Part shown: one piece after another, positions 1 to 7,434 of the stretch
Layout of the letters: each line of letters starts with the position of its first letter
How positions within the stretch are numbered: the stretch's first letter is position 1
Assembly: GCF_000758705.1 (NCBI RefSeq)
Contig: NZ_CP009287.1
Span: 2,108,001 to 2,172,000, forward strand
DNA: 64,000 bases
Origin: Paenibacillus graminis
GTDB taxonomy: Bacteria > Bacillota > Bacilli > Paenibacillales > Paenibacillaceae
Direction of reading: 5' to 3'
Notes under the pieces: model-generated
What the model was told of the DNA's origin: nothing
Seen by the model: the letters and a program-made list of their open reading frames with translations, nothing else
Databases searched by the model: none
Made by a program: the position numbers and the translations under genes

Positions 1-1
1 T

Positions 2-646
2 GAGCTGCGCGGACAGCGCGATGTGTATGTGGTCGGCGCAACCAATGTCGGCAAATCCACGCTGATTAACCGGCTGATCTCCGATTACAGTGATCTGGAG
101 CAGGAGCTGACTACCTCCCGTTATCCGGGAACCACGCTCGATACCGTCAAGATTCCTCTGGATGACGGACACTATATCATCGACACTCCCGGGATAGTAT
201 ACCCTTGGCGTTACAGTGAACTGGTGGAACGCAAGGATCTGGGAGCAGTCATGCCCGAGAATCCGCTGAAGCCGGCGGTGTATCAGCTGAACGAGGGACA
301 GTCCCTGTTCTTCGGCGGCCTGGGCCGCTTTGATTTCGTGAAGGGGGAACGCCAATCCTTCACCTGCTACATCAGCGGAACGCTGAAGATTCACCGCACG
401 AAGCTGGAACGCGCGGATTCCCTCTATCAGGAGCACCGGGGAGAACTGTTGTCTCCGCCGGGAACCGCAGACATGGACAAGCTGCCGCAGTGGCAGCGCC
501 ACGAGTTCCGCATCGGCCGGAACAGCCAGACGGATCTGTTCATCTCCGGCCTGGGCTGGATCAAGGTGAACGGAACAGGCGGAGCAGTTGTGGCTGTTCA
601 CGTCCCGAGGGGCATTAAGGTTCTGACCCGCCCATCGCTGATCTGA
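2..646 (+). CDS. yqeH: GTPase YqeH, 5'-truncated by the window edge
   Basis: This is the C-terminal part of a circularly permuted GTPase that acts in assembly of the 30S ribosomal subunit. The frame is open from base 2, so the N-terminal zinc-finger part lies outside the window. The P-loop GATNVGKST is at bases 38-64, followed by a switch-like PGTT and the DTPG motif near base 184. The C-terminal half is the long RNA-binding region typical of YqeH. It sits 22 bp before aroE, as in Bacillus subtilis. Family and context agree, so the assignment is firm; only the N-terminus is missing. Confidence 0.93.
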   Translation, partial: ELRGQRDVYVVGATNVGKSTLINRLISDYSDLEQELTTSRYPGTTLDTVKIPLDDGHYIIDTPGIVYPWRYSELVERKDLGAVMPENPLKPAVYQLNEGQSLFFGGLGRFDFVKGERQSFTCYISGTLKIHRTKLERADSLYQEHRGELLSPPGTADMDKLPQWQRHEFRIGRNSQTDLFISGLGWIKVNGTGGAVVAVHVPRGIKVLTRPSLI

Positions 647-668
647 TCTATAGGAGGGCGAGTACGCT

Positions 669-1538
669 GTGACAAGTGCTAACGGCCAGTACTGGAACAA
701 GGATATACTGCTGGGGGTAATGGGCGACCCGATCGCCCATTCCAAATCCCCGCTTATGCATACAGCGGCCTTGAAGGCGCTCGGCATTCCGGGAGCCTAT
801 GTGCCGCTGCATATTGCCCCCGGCCACTTGGGCGAAGCCATTCAGGCGATCCGTACATTGGGATTCCGCGGGGTGAATGTGACGATTCCGCATAAGGTAG
901 CGGTGATGGAATATATGGACCGGCTGGATGACAGCGCGGTGGCTGTCGGAGCGGTCAATACGGTGGTCAACGACAATGGGGTTCTGACCGGATACAATAC
1001 GGACGGAATCGGATATGTCCGCTCGCTCAAAGCGGAAGCTGCGCCGGATTTGGCAGGCTCCCGGATTCTAGTCATTGGGGCCGGCGGGGCGGCTCGGGGG
1101 ATTATTGCCGCGCTGCTGCTGGAACATCCGGCGGCAGTGGTGATAGCCAACCGGACCGAGGATAAGTCGAAGCAGCTGGCGGAGGCTTTTCAGGCCAAAG
1201 GTACGGTTAACGGCATCGGAAACCATAAGATCGCGGCCTATATTGCCGATATGGATATCGTCATCAATACTACCTCCGTAGGCATGTACCCCCATATAGA
1301 CGTTATGCCAATCGACCCCGGCTTGCTGCGTCAAGGCATGATCGTCAGTGATTTGATCTACAATCCGCTGCAGACCAGGCTGCTCAAGGAGAGCCTGGAG
1401 CGGGGCTGCCGGATTCACGGCGGCCTTGGCATGTTCGTCTACCAGGGAGCTTATTCGCTTGAGTACTGGACCGGCCGGAGCGCTCCGGTGGATATCATGC
1501 GGCAGACGATTATGGATTGTCTCGGCGGCGGCGACTGA
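669..1538 (+). CDS. aroE: Shikimate dehydrogenase AroE
   Basis: NADP-dependent cytosolic enzyme that reduces 3-dehydroshikimate to shikimate in aromatic amino acid synthesis. The 289-residue length is normal. The N-terminus has the substrate-binding HSKSPLMH and NVTIPHK segments, the middle has VGAVNTV and GYNTDGIG, and the dinucleotide site GAGGAARG follows. I took the GTG at 669 because TAGGAGGGCG lies about 8 bases upstream and the protein begins correctly just before GVMGDPIAHS. It is in the yqe operon between yqeH and yhbY. No anomalies seen. Confidence 0.95.
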   Translation: MTSANGQYWNKDILLGVMGDPIAHSKSPLMHTAALKALGIPGAYVPLHIAPGHLGEAIQAIRTLGFRGVNVTIPHKVAVMEYMDRLDDSAVAVGAVNTVVNDNGVLTGYNTDGIGYVRSLKAEAAPDLAGSRILVIGAGGAARGIIAALLLEHPAAVVIANRTEDKSKQLAEAFQAKGTVNGIGNHKIAAYIADMDIVINTTSVGMYPHIDVMPIDPGLLRQGMIVSDLIYNPLQTRLLKESLERGCRIHGGLGMFVYQGAYSLEYWTGRSAPVDIMRQTIMDCLGGGD

Positions 1539-1692
1539 AGCAGAAACAGCTTATATATAAGATGGACCAAAAAAATCATAAAAGGGTAGAAGTCCGGAAC
1601 GGTCATACCCCACCATGTAAAACTAGGTTCAACTTATATAGATCGTTGAAGTAAGGGTAATAATATTTGTTAATTAAGGAGTTTGTTCATTT

Positions 1693-1986
1693 ATGTTAAC
1701 TGGAAAACAAAAACGCTATCTCCGTTCGCTGGCGCATCATCTGGATGCCGTATTTCAAGTCGGCAAAGGCGGCGTCAACGATCATCTGATCCGCCATATT
1801 GAAGAGGCGATTGAAAAACGGGAGCTGATGAAGATCAGCGTGCTGAACAACAATGCGGATGATCCGAAGGAAATCGGTGCCGCTCTTGCGGAGCAGTCAG
1901 GCTCCGAGCTGGTGCAGGTCATCGGCAAGACGATCATTCTGTACAAGGAATCACGCGACAACAAAACCATCGAGCTGCCCCGCTAA
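1693..1986 (+). CDS. yhbY: Ribosome assembly RNA-binding protein YhbY
   Basis: Small single-domain CRM (chloroplast RNA splicing and ribosome maturation) protein of 97 residues that binds pre-50S particles. It starts LTGKQKRYLRSLAHHLDAVFQVGKGG, with the family GxxG-type loop at VGKGG, and continues with the characteristic ALREREL-like helix and a conserved hydrophobic core. A clean AAGGAG ends about 11 bases before the ATG. A 154-bp gap separates it from aroE and may hold an internal promoter; it is 57 bp before nadD. Length and position in the operon match the Bacillus gene. Confidence 0.93.
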   Translation: MLTGKQKRYLRSLAHHLDAVFQVGKGGVNDHLIRHIEEAIEKRELMKISVLNNNADDPKEIGAALAEQSGSELVQVIGKTIILYKESRDNKTIELPR

Positions 1987-2043
1987 AAGCGGCCCCCAGC
2001 GGGAGCGCGCAGTTAACCCTGTTAATAAGAGGAGGTAGACCTC

Positions 2044-2646
2044 TTGAGAGTTGGAATTATGGGAGGGACCTTTGATCCTCTTCATATCGGCCATATGATG
2101 GCAGCAGAGACTGCCAGGGAGTCCTACGCACTGGAAGAGGTATGGTTCATGCCTTCGCATATCCCGCCGCATAAGCATGAGGCCGGTGCGTCGGGCGAGG
2201 AACGGCTGGCCATGGTGGAGGGGGCTGTCAGGGATCATGCAGCTTTTGGCATTCTGGACCTCGAAATCGCCAGGGGCGGCGTATCCTATACCTTTGAAAC
2301 GATTACCGTGCTGCAGGAGGAATACCCGGAGCATGAATTTTTTTTCATCGTGGGTGCGGACATGGTCCAGTATCTGCCAAAGTGGCACGGAATTGAAGAG
2401 CTGGTACGGCGTCTGACCTTTATTGGGGTAGGACGTCCAGGCACTCCGCTGGATCTTGCGGCATTGCCCGGCTTTATTGCCGAGAAGGTGCTGCTGGCCG
2501 ACATGCCGCTCGTAGATATCTCTTCAACGATGCTGAGGGCCAGGGCGGCTGAAGGCAAGTCTATTCGCTATATGGTGCCGGATGCTGTATATGATTATGT
2601 TCAAAGGAGTGGATTGTATGGCACTCAGCCGCGAAGCGCTGATTGA
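2044..2646 (+). CDS. nadD: Nicotinate-nucleotide adenylyltransferase NadD
   Basis: Transfers AMP to nicotinate mononucleotide in NAD synthesis. The 200-residue protein opens with the nucleotidyltransferase signature GGTFDPLHIGH and ends with the ISSTMLR motif that contacts ATP. TTG at 2044 is the start because GAGGAGG lies at a proper distance and the protein then begins MRVGIMGGTFDP, exactly where the family begins. Its 3' end overlaps yqeK by 29 bp, which suggests translational coupling; in some relatives the two are fused. Confidence 0.95.
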   Translation: MRVGIMGGTFDPLHIGHMMAAETARESYALEEVWFMPSHIPPHKHEAGASGEERLAMVEGAVRDHAAFGILDLEIARGGVSYTFETITVLQEEYPEHEFFFIVGADMVQYLPKWHGIEELVRRLTFIGVGRPGTPLDLAALPGFIAEKVLLADMPLVDISSTMLRARAAEGKSIRYMVPDAVYDYVQRSGLYGTQPRSAD

Positions 2647-3196
2647 AGCCGTCTCCGCACAGATGCCCGACAAACGCTGGAAGCACACACTGGGCGTGAT
2701 GGAGACATCGGTGAAGCTCGCAGAACGTTACGGCGGTGATCCCGCCCGTGCCGAAACGGCGGCGATTCTGCATGATGTGGCCAAATACTGGCCTGTCGAA
2801 CGAATGAAGGAGATTATTGTGGAAAACGGGCTGTCCACCGAGCTGCTGAACTATGACAAGCAGCTGTGGCATGCGGAGGTGGGCGCTTTTGTAGCCGGGA
2901 ATGAATATGGGATTACCGATCCTGAGGTGTTGGATGCTATAAGGTACCATACCTCCGGGCGCGAGAACATGGGCCTGCTGGAGAAGATCGTATGTCTCGC
3001 TGATTATATTGAACCGGGGCGGGATTTTCCGGGAGTAGATAATATCCGCAAGCTGTCCAAGGCAAGTCTCGAAGAAGGACTGGTGGCTGGATTCGACTCC
3101 ACGATCAGTCTTCTGCTGCAGAAGCGGCAGATTGTATTCCCGCTGACCGTATTGGCACGCAATGACTTAGTAAGAATAATGGAGGATAAAATATGA
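2618..3196 (+). CDS. yqeK: HD-domain nucleotide hydrolase YqeK
   Basis: HD-superfamily metal phosphohydrolase; family members hydrolyse symmetrical diadenosine tetraphosphate. The HD pair is in ILHDVAKYW (residues about 47-55), an earlier H lies in KHTLGVMET, and later metal ligands are in HAEVGA and HTSGR. I chose the ATG at 2618 because AAAGGAG ends 9 bases before it; an upstream in-frame ATG at 2582 lies inside nadD without such a site. It is 192 residues, and its stop overlaps the start of rsfS as ATGA. Confidence 0.93.
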   Translation: MALSREALIEAVSAQMPDKRWKHTLGVMETSVKLAERYGGDPARAETAAILHDVAKYWPVERMKEIIVENGLSTELLNYDKQLWHAEVGAFVAGNEYGITDPEVLDAIRYHTSGRENMGLLEKIVCLADYIEPGRDFPGVDNIRKLSKASLEEGLVAGFDSTISLLLQKRQIVFPLTVLARNDLVRIMEDKI

Positions 3197-3540
3197 GTGT
3201 TGAATCAAGCAAGCTTCTGCAGTTGGCCCTTAAGGCCGCTGATGATAAAAAAGCAATGAATGTGGTCGCGCTTGACCTGCGCAGCGTTTCACCGATCAGT
3301 GACTATTTCGTCATCTGCCACGGGAATTCCGATACACAGGTGCAGGCTATTGCCACAGAAGTACGCAAGGTAGTTCATGAAGCCGGCGGCGTCATCCGCG
3401 GCATTGAAGGCATGGATGCAGCCCGCTGGGTCCTGATGGATCTGGGAGATGTGATTGTGCATGTCTTCCACCGCGATGAGCGGGAATATTACAACATCGA
3501 GCGTCTGTGGTCCGACGCCAAGGTTGTGGAAACCGTATGA
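3193..3540 (+). CDS. rsfS: Ribosome silencing factor RsfS
   Basis: Binds ribosomal protein L14 and blocks subunit joining when nutrients are short. The 115-residue protein has the family core DLRSVSPISDYFVICHGNS near residue 28 and the terminal VHVFHREREYYNIERLW-like region. It overlaps yqeK by four bases (ATGA) and the next gene by another ATGA, so three genes are translationally coupled. Also known as YqeL or YbeB. Length and context are standard. Confidence 0.95.
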   Translation: MSVESSKLLQLALKAADDKKAMNVVALDLRSVSPISDYFVICHGNSDTQVQAIATEVRKVVHEAGGVIRGIEGMDAARWVLMDLGDVIVHVFHRDEREYYNIERLWSDAKVVETV

Positions 3541-4472
3541 GCCTGATTGCCGGAACTACAGTTACATTGGAAGTCTTGCGTGAGGTGTCCCCTTACGGAT
3601 ACTTCCTTGGCGCCGGTGACCAGGACGTCATGCTGCATTATACGGAACTTGTTGGCAGCAAGCCTAAGATTGGAGACAAGGTGGAAGTATTCATCTTCTT
3701 CGATACGGAAGACCGCCTGGCGGCGACAATGAAGAAGCCGTTCCTGACCCTGGGTGAGATGGCCCTCTTAGAGGTGGCGGATATTCACCCCCGTCTGGGC
3801 TGCTTCCTGGAGATGGGCCTGGGACGGCAGCTGCTGCTGCCGATCCGTGAGCTGCCGGAGCTGATTGAGCTGCGTCCGCAGGTAGGCGACAAGGTATATG
3901 TGCTCATGGAGCATGACAAGCAGGGACGCCTGCGCGCCAAGCTGGCCGGGGAGCAGGAGCTAGCTCCGCTTGCCCTCCCTGCGCCTGCTTCCTGGATGGG
4001 GCAGACGGTGAAGGCCCGGGTATACAAGCCGCTGCAGATGGGTACCTTTGTGCTTGTGGACGGCGGTGTGCTGGGCTTCGGAATCATCGGCATGGTCCAC
4101 TCCTCCGAACGCAGCCGCCTGCTGCGGCTCGGCGAGGAGTTCGAGGCCCGTGTCTCCCATATCCGTGAAGACGGACGGGTGAATCTGTCCATGTCCCAGC
4201 GTAAGGAAATCGGCATGGATGTTGACTCCGCAGCGCTGCTGGACTTCCTGAATGAACGTCCGGGCGGAGCGATGCCGTATTCGGATGCTACACCGCCGGA
4301 GATTATCAAGCAGCGGTTTGGCATCAGCAAGTCGGCATTCAAGCGTGCCCTTGGCAAGCTGATGAAGGAAGGCCTAGTTACCCAAAAGGAGAATTGGACC
4401 TATCTGGCCCGCAGCGAAGAGGCTGAAGCGGATCAGGGACCGTCCAAGGACAATGGAGGGTCTGAATCATAA
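3537..4472 (+). CDS. cvfB: CvfB-family S1 RNA-binding protein
   Basis: Predicted cytosolic RNA-binding regulator of the CvfB/YitL family (311 residues), which carries successive S1-like beta-barrels and a C-terminal winged helix. Seen here: an N-terminal barrel around GYFLGAGDQDVMLH, a second around LGCFLEMGLGRQLLLP, a third S1 fold around HSSERSRLLRLGEEFEARV with VNLSMSQR, and a final helix-turn-helix around FGISKSAFKRALGKLMKEG. The ATG at 3537 overlaps the rsfS stop as ATGA, which makes it a better start than an in-frame one at 3507. In B. subtilis this gene is elsewhere, so its place inside the yqe operon is a local arrangement. Confidence 0.85.
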   Translation: MSLIAGTTVTLEVLREVSPYGYFLGAGDQDVMLHYTELVGSKPKIGDKVEVFIFFDTEDRLAATMKKPFLTLGEMALLEVADIHPRLGCFLEMGLGRQLLLPIRELPELIELRPQVGDKVYVLMEHDKQGRLRAKLAGEQELAPLALPAPASWMGQTVKARVYKPLQMGTFVLVDGGVLGFGIIGMVHSSERSRLLRLGEEFEARVSHIREDGRVNLSMSQRKEIGMDVDSAALLDFLNERPGGAMPYSDATPPEIIKQRFGISKSAFKRALGKLMKEGLVTQKENWTYLARSEEAEADQGPSKDNGGSES

Positions 4473-4610
4473 CGGGCCGCAAGCGGATTGCCTGCTTGAA
4501 ATAAGGTGACCGGGGGGGAAGCTTGGATGCTTAAGGAGCGTTAGCAGCCGGAAGCCCAAACATTCTCTCCGGGTCACGATCAATGATTTACAGAAAGCCG
4601 GTGTAAGCCA

Positions 4611-5381
4611 GTGTCTTCCTATGGGAAATTTGCATATGTGTACGATGAGCTGATGGCGGATATGCCGTATCCGGATTGGCTGGCCTTTGCGGAGGCGGCG
4701 TGGAGCAAATACGGCAAGCCCCTGACGGTAGCAGAGCTGGGATGCGGAACCGGTAGCATCACCATTCCGCTCGCGGCCTCCGGCTATCACATGACGGGGA
4801 TTGACCTGTCTTCGGATATGCTCTCCGTGGCACAGATGAAGATGGAGCGCCATCCGCAGGGGCGGCGTTTTCTGCGTGAGGGCAGTGTGCGCTGGGTTCG
4901 GCAGAACATGAAGGAATGGGAGCTGCCGGAACCGGTCGATTCGGTCATCTCCTTTTGCGATTGCCTGAATTATGTGCTGGAAGAGCAGGATATCCGCTCT
5001 GTATTTGAATGCACCTTTGCCGGGCTTAAGACCGGAGGCACCTTCCTGTTCGATGTGCATCATCCGAATACACTCATCCGTTATGAGGAAGAGCAGCCGT
5101 TTGTGCTGGATGAGCCTGCGGTATCGTATATCTGGACTTGTGAAATGGATGTTCCGCGCCGGGAGATTGAGCATCATCTGTCAATCTTCGCCCGTGAAGA
5201 GGGAGAGGGCGGCCTGTACCGCCGTTTTGAGGAAACGCATATCCAGCGGGCCTATGACCCGGAATGGATGACAGAAGAGCTGCGGAAGGCAGGCTTCAGC
5301 GAAGTGAAGGTCTATGCCGATTTTGAGTGGGTGGAGGCCGACGACAGCGCCGGACGGCTGTTCTATGTAGCGGTGAAATAA
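4611..5381 (+). CDS. yqeM: Class I SAM-dependent methyltransferase YqeM
   Basis: Putative small-molecule or RNA methyltransferase of unknown substrate. The 256-residue protein has the family start YGKFAYVYDELMADMPYPDW, SAM motif I VAELGCGTGSITIPLA (residues about 41-56), an acidic motif II at GIDLSSDML, and motif IV SFCDCLNYV. The GTG start at 4611 is chosen from protein alignment; the ribosome site is weak. It follows the cvfB-like gene after 138 bp that carry no visible gene. In Bacillus yqeM is followed by comER; here a terminator follows instead. Confidence 0.85.
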   Translation: MSSYGKFAYVYDELMADMPYPDWLAFAEAAWSKYGKPLTVAELGCGTGSITIPLAASGYHMTGIDLSSDMLSVAQMKMERHPQGRRFLREGSVRWVRQNMKEWELPEPVDSVISFCDCLNYVLEEQDIRSVFECTFAGLKTGGTFLFDVHHPNTLIRYEEEQPFVLDEPAVSYIWTCEMDVPRREIEHHLSIFAREEGEGGLYRRFEETHIQRAYDPEWMTEELRKAGFSEVKVYADFEWVEADDSAGRLFYVAVK

Positions 5382-5395
5382 ACAATAGATGATGA

Positions 5396-5424
5396 AGGTC
5401 CTGCCGTTCAGGGAGGGCCTTTTT
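5396..5424 (+). terminator. Rho-independent terminator of the yqe operon
   Basis: The stem AGGTCCTGCC pairs with GGGAGGGCCT across a five-base loop with one mismatch and one G-U pair, and is followed by TTTT. It lies 15 bp after yqeM and closes the operon. Confidence 0.8.
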
Positions 5425-5749
5425 GCTGTTTATATTTCTAGTCCAGCATCCGTTCTAAATCTGTGATTAAGGTCAAACCCTCTAGGGTTCGGTGAAGAGA
5501 AACAACATCAAGCGAGTCTGCTCCTTACGGACCGTAAAACCTTTATTCTTAAAGAGAGCTACTTTTAGCTGTCTAACGAACCGTGCTTTAATACGCCGGA
5601 TCGGCGATAATTTTGCACGTAATACATCTTGCCTATTGTACAACAATCAATGCCCGCATGCTTTGAGTTCTTGTTCAGCGGCCAGTGGTGATTTGTGCTG
5701 TTCAAACATAAGAACCGGCCCAGTACGGGCCGGCATCTTTCAACCTTTT
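5425..5749. other. Non-coding gap with a possible gene remnant
   Basis: No convincing gene is seen. On the minus strand, bases about 5643-5482 read as a short open frame rich in Arg, Lys and Phe (it includes RRIKARFVRQLKVALFKNKG) that ends in TAG; it has no ribosome site and I do not recognise it, so it may be a decayed gene end. A plus-strand open frame at 5492-5845 has no ribosome site and runs antisense over the real small gene at 5750-5908. Confidence 0.4.
5715..5733 (-). terminator. Hairpin after the small membrane protein gene
   Basis: A perfect 7-bp stem CCGGCCC/GGGCCGG with a five-base loop lies 16 bp beyond the stop of the leftward gene at 5750-5908. The following bases on that strand are T-rich (TTCTTATGTTT) but not a clean T-run, so termination is likely but not certain. 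Confidence 0.5.
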
Positions 5750-5908
5750 TCAGCGGTGCTCGAACAGATCAATGGCTCCCAGCACGATGTGGGCGAGGCC
5801 AAATCCAAGAATACCTGTAGCGGCCATCTTATACCTGCTGCCTAAAAAAGCTGCGCTTGAAGCGGTGACTACAGTTCCAAGAACGGTGGGAATCATACCT
5901 TCACGCAT
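5750..5908 (-). CDS. Small hydrophobic protein, 52 residues
   Basis: A short gene with coding character: ATG at 5908, a GAGGGAG ribosome site about 9 bases upstream, a TGA at 5750, and a hairpin downstream. The peptide starts MREGMIPTVLGTVVTASSAA and ends GAIDLFEHR. It has two short hydrophobic stretches (about residues 7-21 and 29-46) separated by GSRYKM, which suggests a two-pass membrane or membrane-associated protein. Function unknown. I recall similar short proteins of unknown function in Paenibacillus genomes, but cannot check that here. Confidence 0.7.
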   Translation of the reverse strand: MREGMIPTVLGTVVTASSAAFLGSRYKMAATGILGFGLAHIVLGAIDLFEHR

Positions 5909-5995
5909 TCGAAACACTCCCTCTTAAGCTGGTTTGAAAGACATGTTTAGTGTGGGTTAAGGGGGGAGACTTTATACGGTGGAGATGGCTTCCAT

Positions 5996-6046
5996 AAAAG
6001 CGCAAAGGCCATGTACGGGCAGCTTGCCTTGCACATGGCCTTTGCG
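5996..6046 (-). terminator. Strong terminator of the ArsR-type regulator gene
   Basis: A perfect 14-bp stem (6001-6014 with 6033-6046) encloses an 18-base loop. On the minus strand it follows the stop of the regulator by 10 bp and leads into CTTTTATG. Confidence 0.85.
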
Positions 6047-6055
6047 GTGCGCGGC

Positions 6056-7009
6056 TTAGTCCGCGCGGGTTGAAGTGAGACCGGCGGCTTCTTCGACCTC
6101 GTGCACATCGTAGAGCACACGGGCCAGCAGGTCCTGGCTGTAATTGCCGAAATGCTTGCCGTAAATGGTCAGTCCGCGTTTGTTGACCGGTTTGTCGGTG
6201 ACGGCAATGCGGAAGGTCAGCTCGCTTTTGTAATCCAGCTTGATATCGTCGAGGGTAATATCCGAGATGCGGCAGCCATCGATGAAGCTTCCTTCATTAT
6301 TGATGCGGATAAGCTTGAGCATGCCGTACTGGTTAAGGTGAGGAGGCCACCAGTCAGGGTTGAAGGTGCCGCGGGCAGCGCCGAAATCACCGGGACTGGT
6401 CCAAAAGCCAATCTCGATGCCGTTCACATAAAAATACAAATCTGAAGGATAGTTGTCGCTGAATCCGGGAGCCTCCGAACCAATCTCCATGGAGAACTGA
6501 ATTTCGCGGAAGCTCTGATTCGCCTTCAGGTAGTTCGGGATCCGGTATTCCAGAAAGCCTTCAGCCATCCAGATGATTTCGGAATCAATCCGCTGGGGGT
6601 CGGCGAAATAGCGCGGTTCATCAAAGTCGCCAATGATACTGTCCTTAGTAGCCAGGCCGCAGGTGGGAACTGCGTGGTAGTTGCTGTAATGTCCGACCTG
6701 GATTTCGACCTCATAGAGATTGTCAGTCTCCTTGCTCCGCAGATCCACCATTAGCTTATCCTTATTCAAATAGCACACCTTCTGGATACCATGCTTGCCT
6801 ACGGAGGTATTAATCTCGATCAGGCCGCTTTCCTCCAGCTTCTTGATGTGCATAGTGATGGCTCCGTTGCTGAGATTCAGCTTCTTGGCAATTTCATTGA
6901 GATTGAGGGCCTGATTGGTGGCGAGCAGCTCCAGAATTTGAATCCGGATCTCCGAGCTGAGTGCTTTGAAGATATCAATCCCGCTCATTAGATCTTTAAT
7001 ATAAATCAT
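6056..7009 (-). CDS. ArsR-type winged-helix regulator of the arabinoside operon
   Basis: Cytosolic transcription regulator, 317 residues. The N-terminal 75 residues form a winged helix-turn-helix (DIFKALSSEIRIQILELL, then LNEIAKKLNLSNGAITMHIKKLEESGLI) of ArsR type. The long C-terminal part, about 240 residues, is not a normal ArsR feature; it is rich in beta strands and aromatic residues (YFYVNGIEIGFWTSPGDFG), so it may bind a sugar ligand. I chose ATG 7009 because AGAAGG lies 9 bases upstream; TTG at 7015 is too close. It is divergent from the arabinoside ABC/GH51/GH43 operon and probably controls it. Confidence 0.8.
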   Translation of the reverse strand: MIYIKDLMSGIDIFKALSSEIRIQILELLATNQALNLNEIAKKLNLSNGAITMHIKKLEESGLIEINTSVGKHGIQKVCYLNKDKLMVDLRSKETDNLYEVEIQVGHYSNYHAVPTCGLATKDSIIGDFDEPRYFADPQRIDSEIIWMAEGFLEYRIPNYLKANQSFREIQFSMEIGSEAPGFSDNYPSDLYFYVNGIEIGFWTSPGDFGAARGTFNPDWWPPHLNQYGMLKLIRINNEGSFIDGCRISDITLDDIKLDYKSELTFRIAVTDKPVNKRGLTIYGKHFGNYSQDLLARVLYDVHEVEEAAGLTSTRAD

Positions 7010-7434
7010 GGTCAAGTACCTTCTTCCGCTAACGTCATTATCAAAACTGTTTTATAAAATTATAAACTAATCGGGTCAAAAAGGGAAGTATTCTCTATTT
7101 ATTTGTCTGATGATTTAAAAATTAATTATATTTCAAACAAAATTTCGCTTTATATTCATAATATACTAAATATAAATATGTGTATTCGCGTAAAAAAGCG
7201 GTTTATTTCCTGAGTAAGCTTTACATTATCTTTTTATTTTGAATACATATGAATAGATTTAGATTTAATTATTTACAAGGTGCCTTCTGTATGTTATTTT
7301 ATATCTGTAAGCGAATACATTCAAATGTTTTTTAATTATTTAATGAATATGTGAAGGAAGATGTCTGAGTTAATTGTTTGCAAAAACATTTTTGTAGATG
7401 ATTCACTAAAATTATTTCATTAGGAGGAGAAAGT
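7010..7434. promoter_or_regulatory. Divergent control region with repeated GAATAC sites
   Basis: This 425-bp AT-rich stretch has no gene. It separates the leftward regulator from the rightward arabinoside operon. GTATTC or GAATAC occurs at 7088, 7182, 7241 and 7313. TGTATTCGC (7181-7189) and GCGAATACA (7311-7319) form a perfect 9-bp inverted pair 121 bases apart. A possible promoter for the rightward operon is TTTACA at 7272 with an AT-rich -10 about 17 bases on. These are good candidates for regulator binding, but this is inferred from sequence only. Confidence 0.55.

Noticed and set aside
1539..1692. Possible riboswitch between aroE and yhbY
   Set aside because: No recognisable aptamer pattern or terminator; it probably holds only an internal promoter.
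5492..5845. 117-residue rightward frame
   Set aside because: No ribosome site and it lies antisense over the better-supported gene at 5750-5908.
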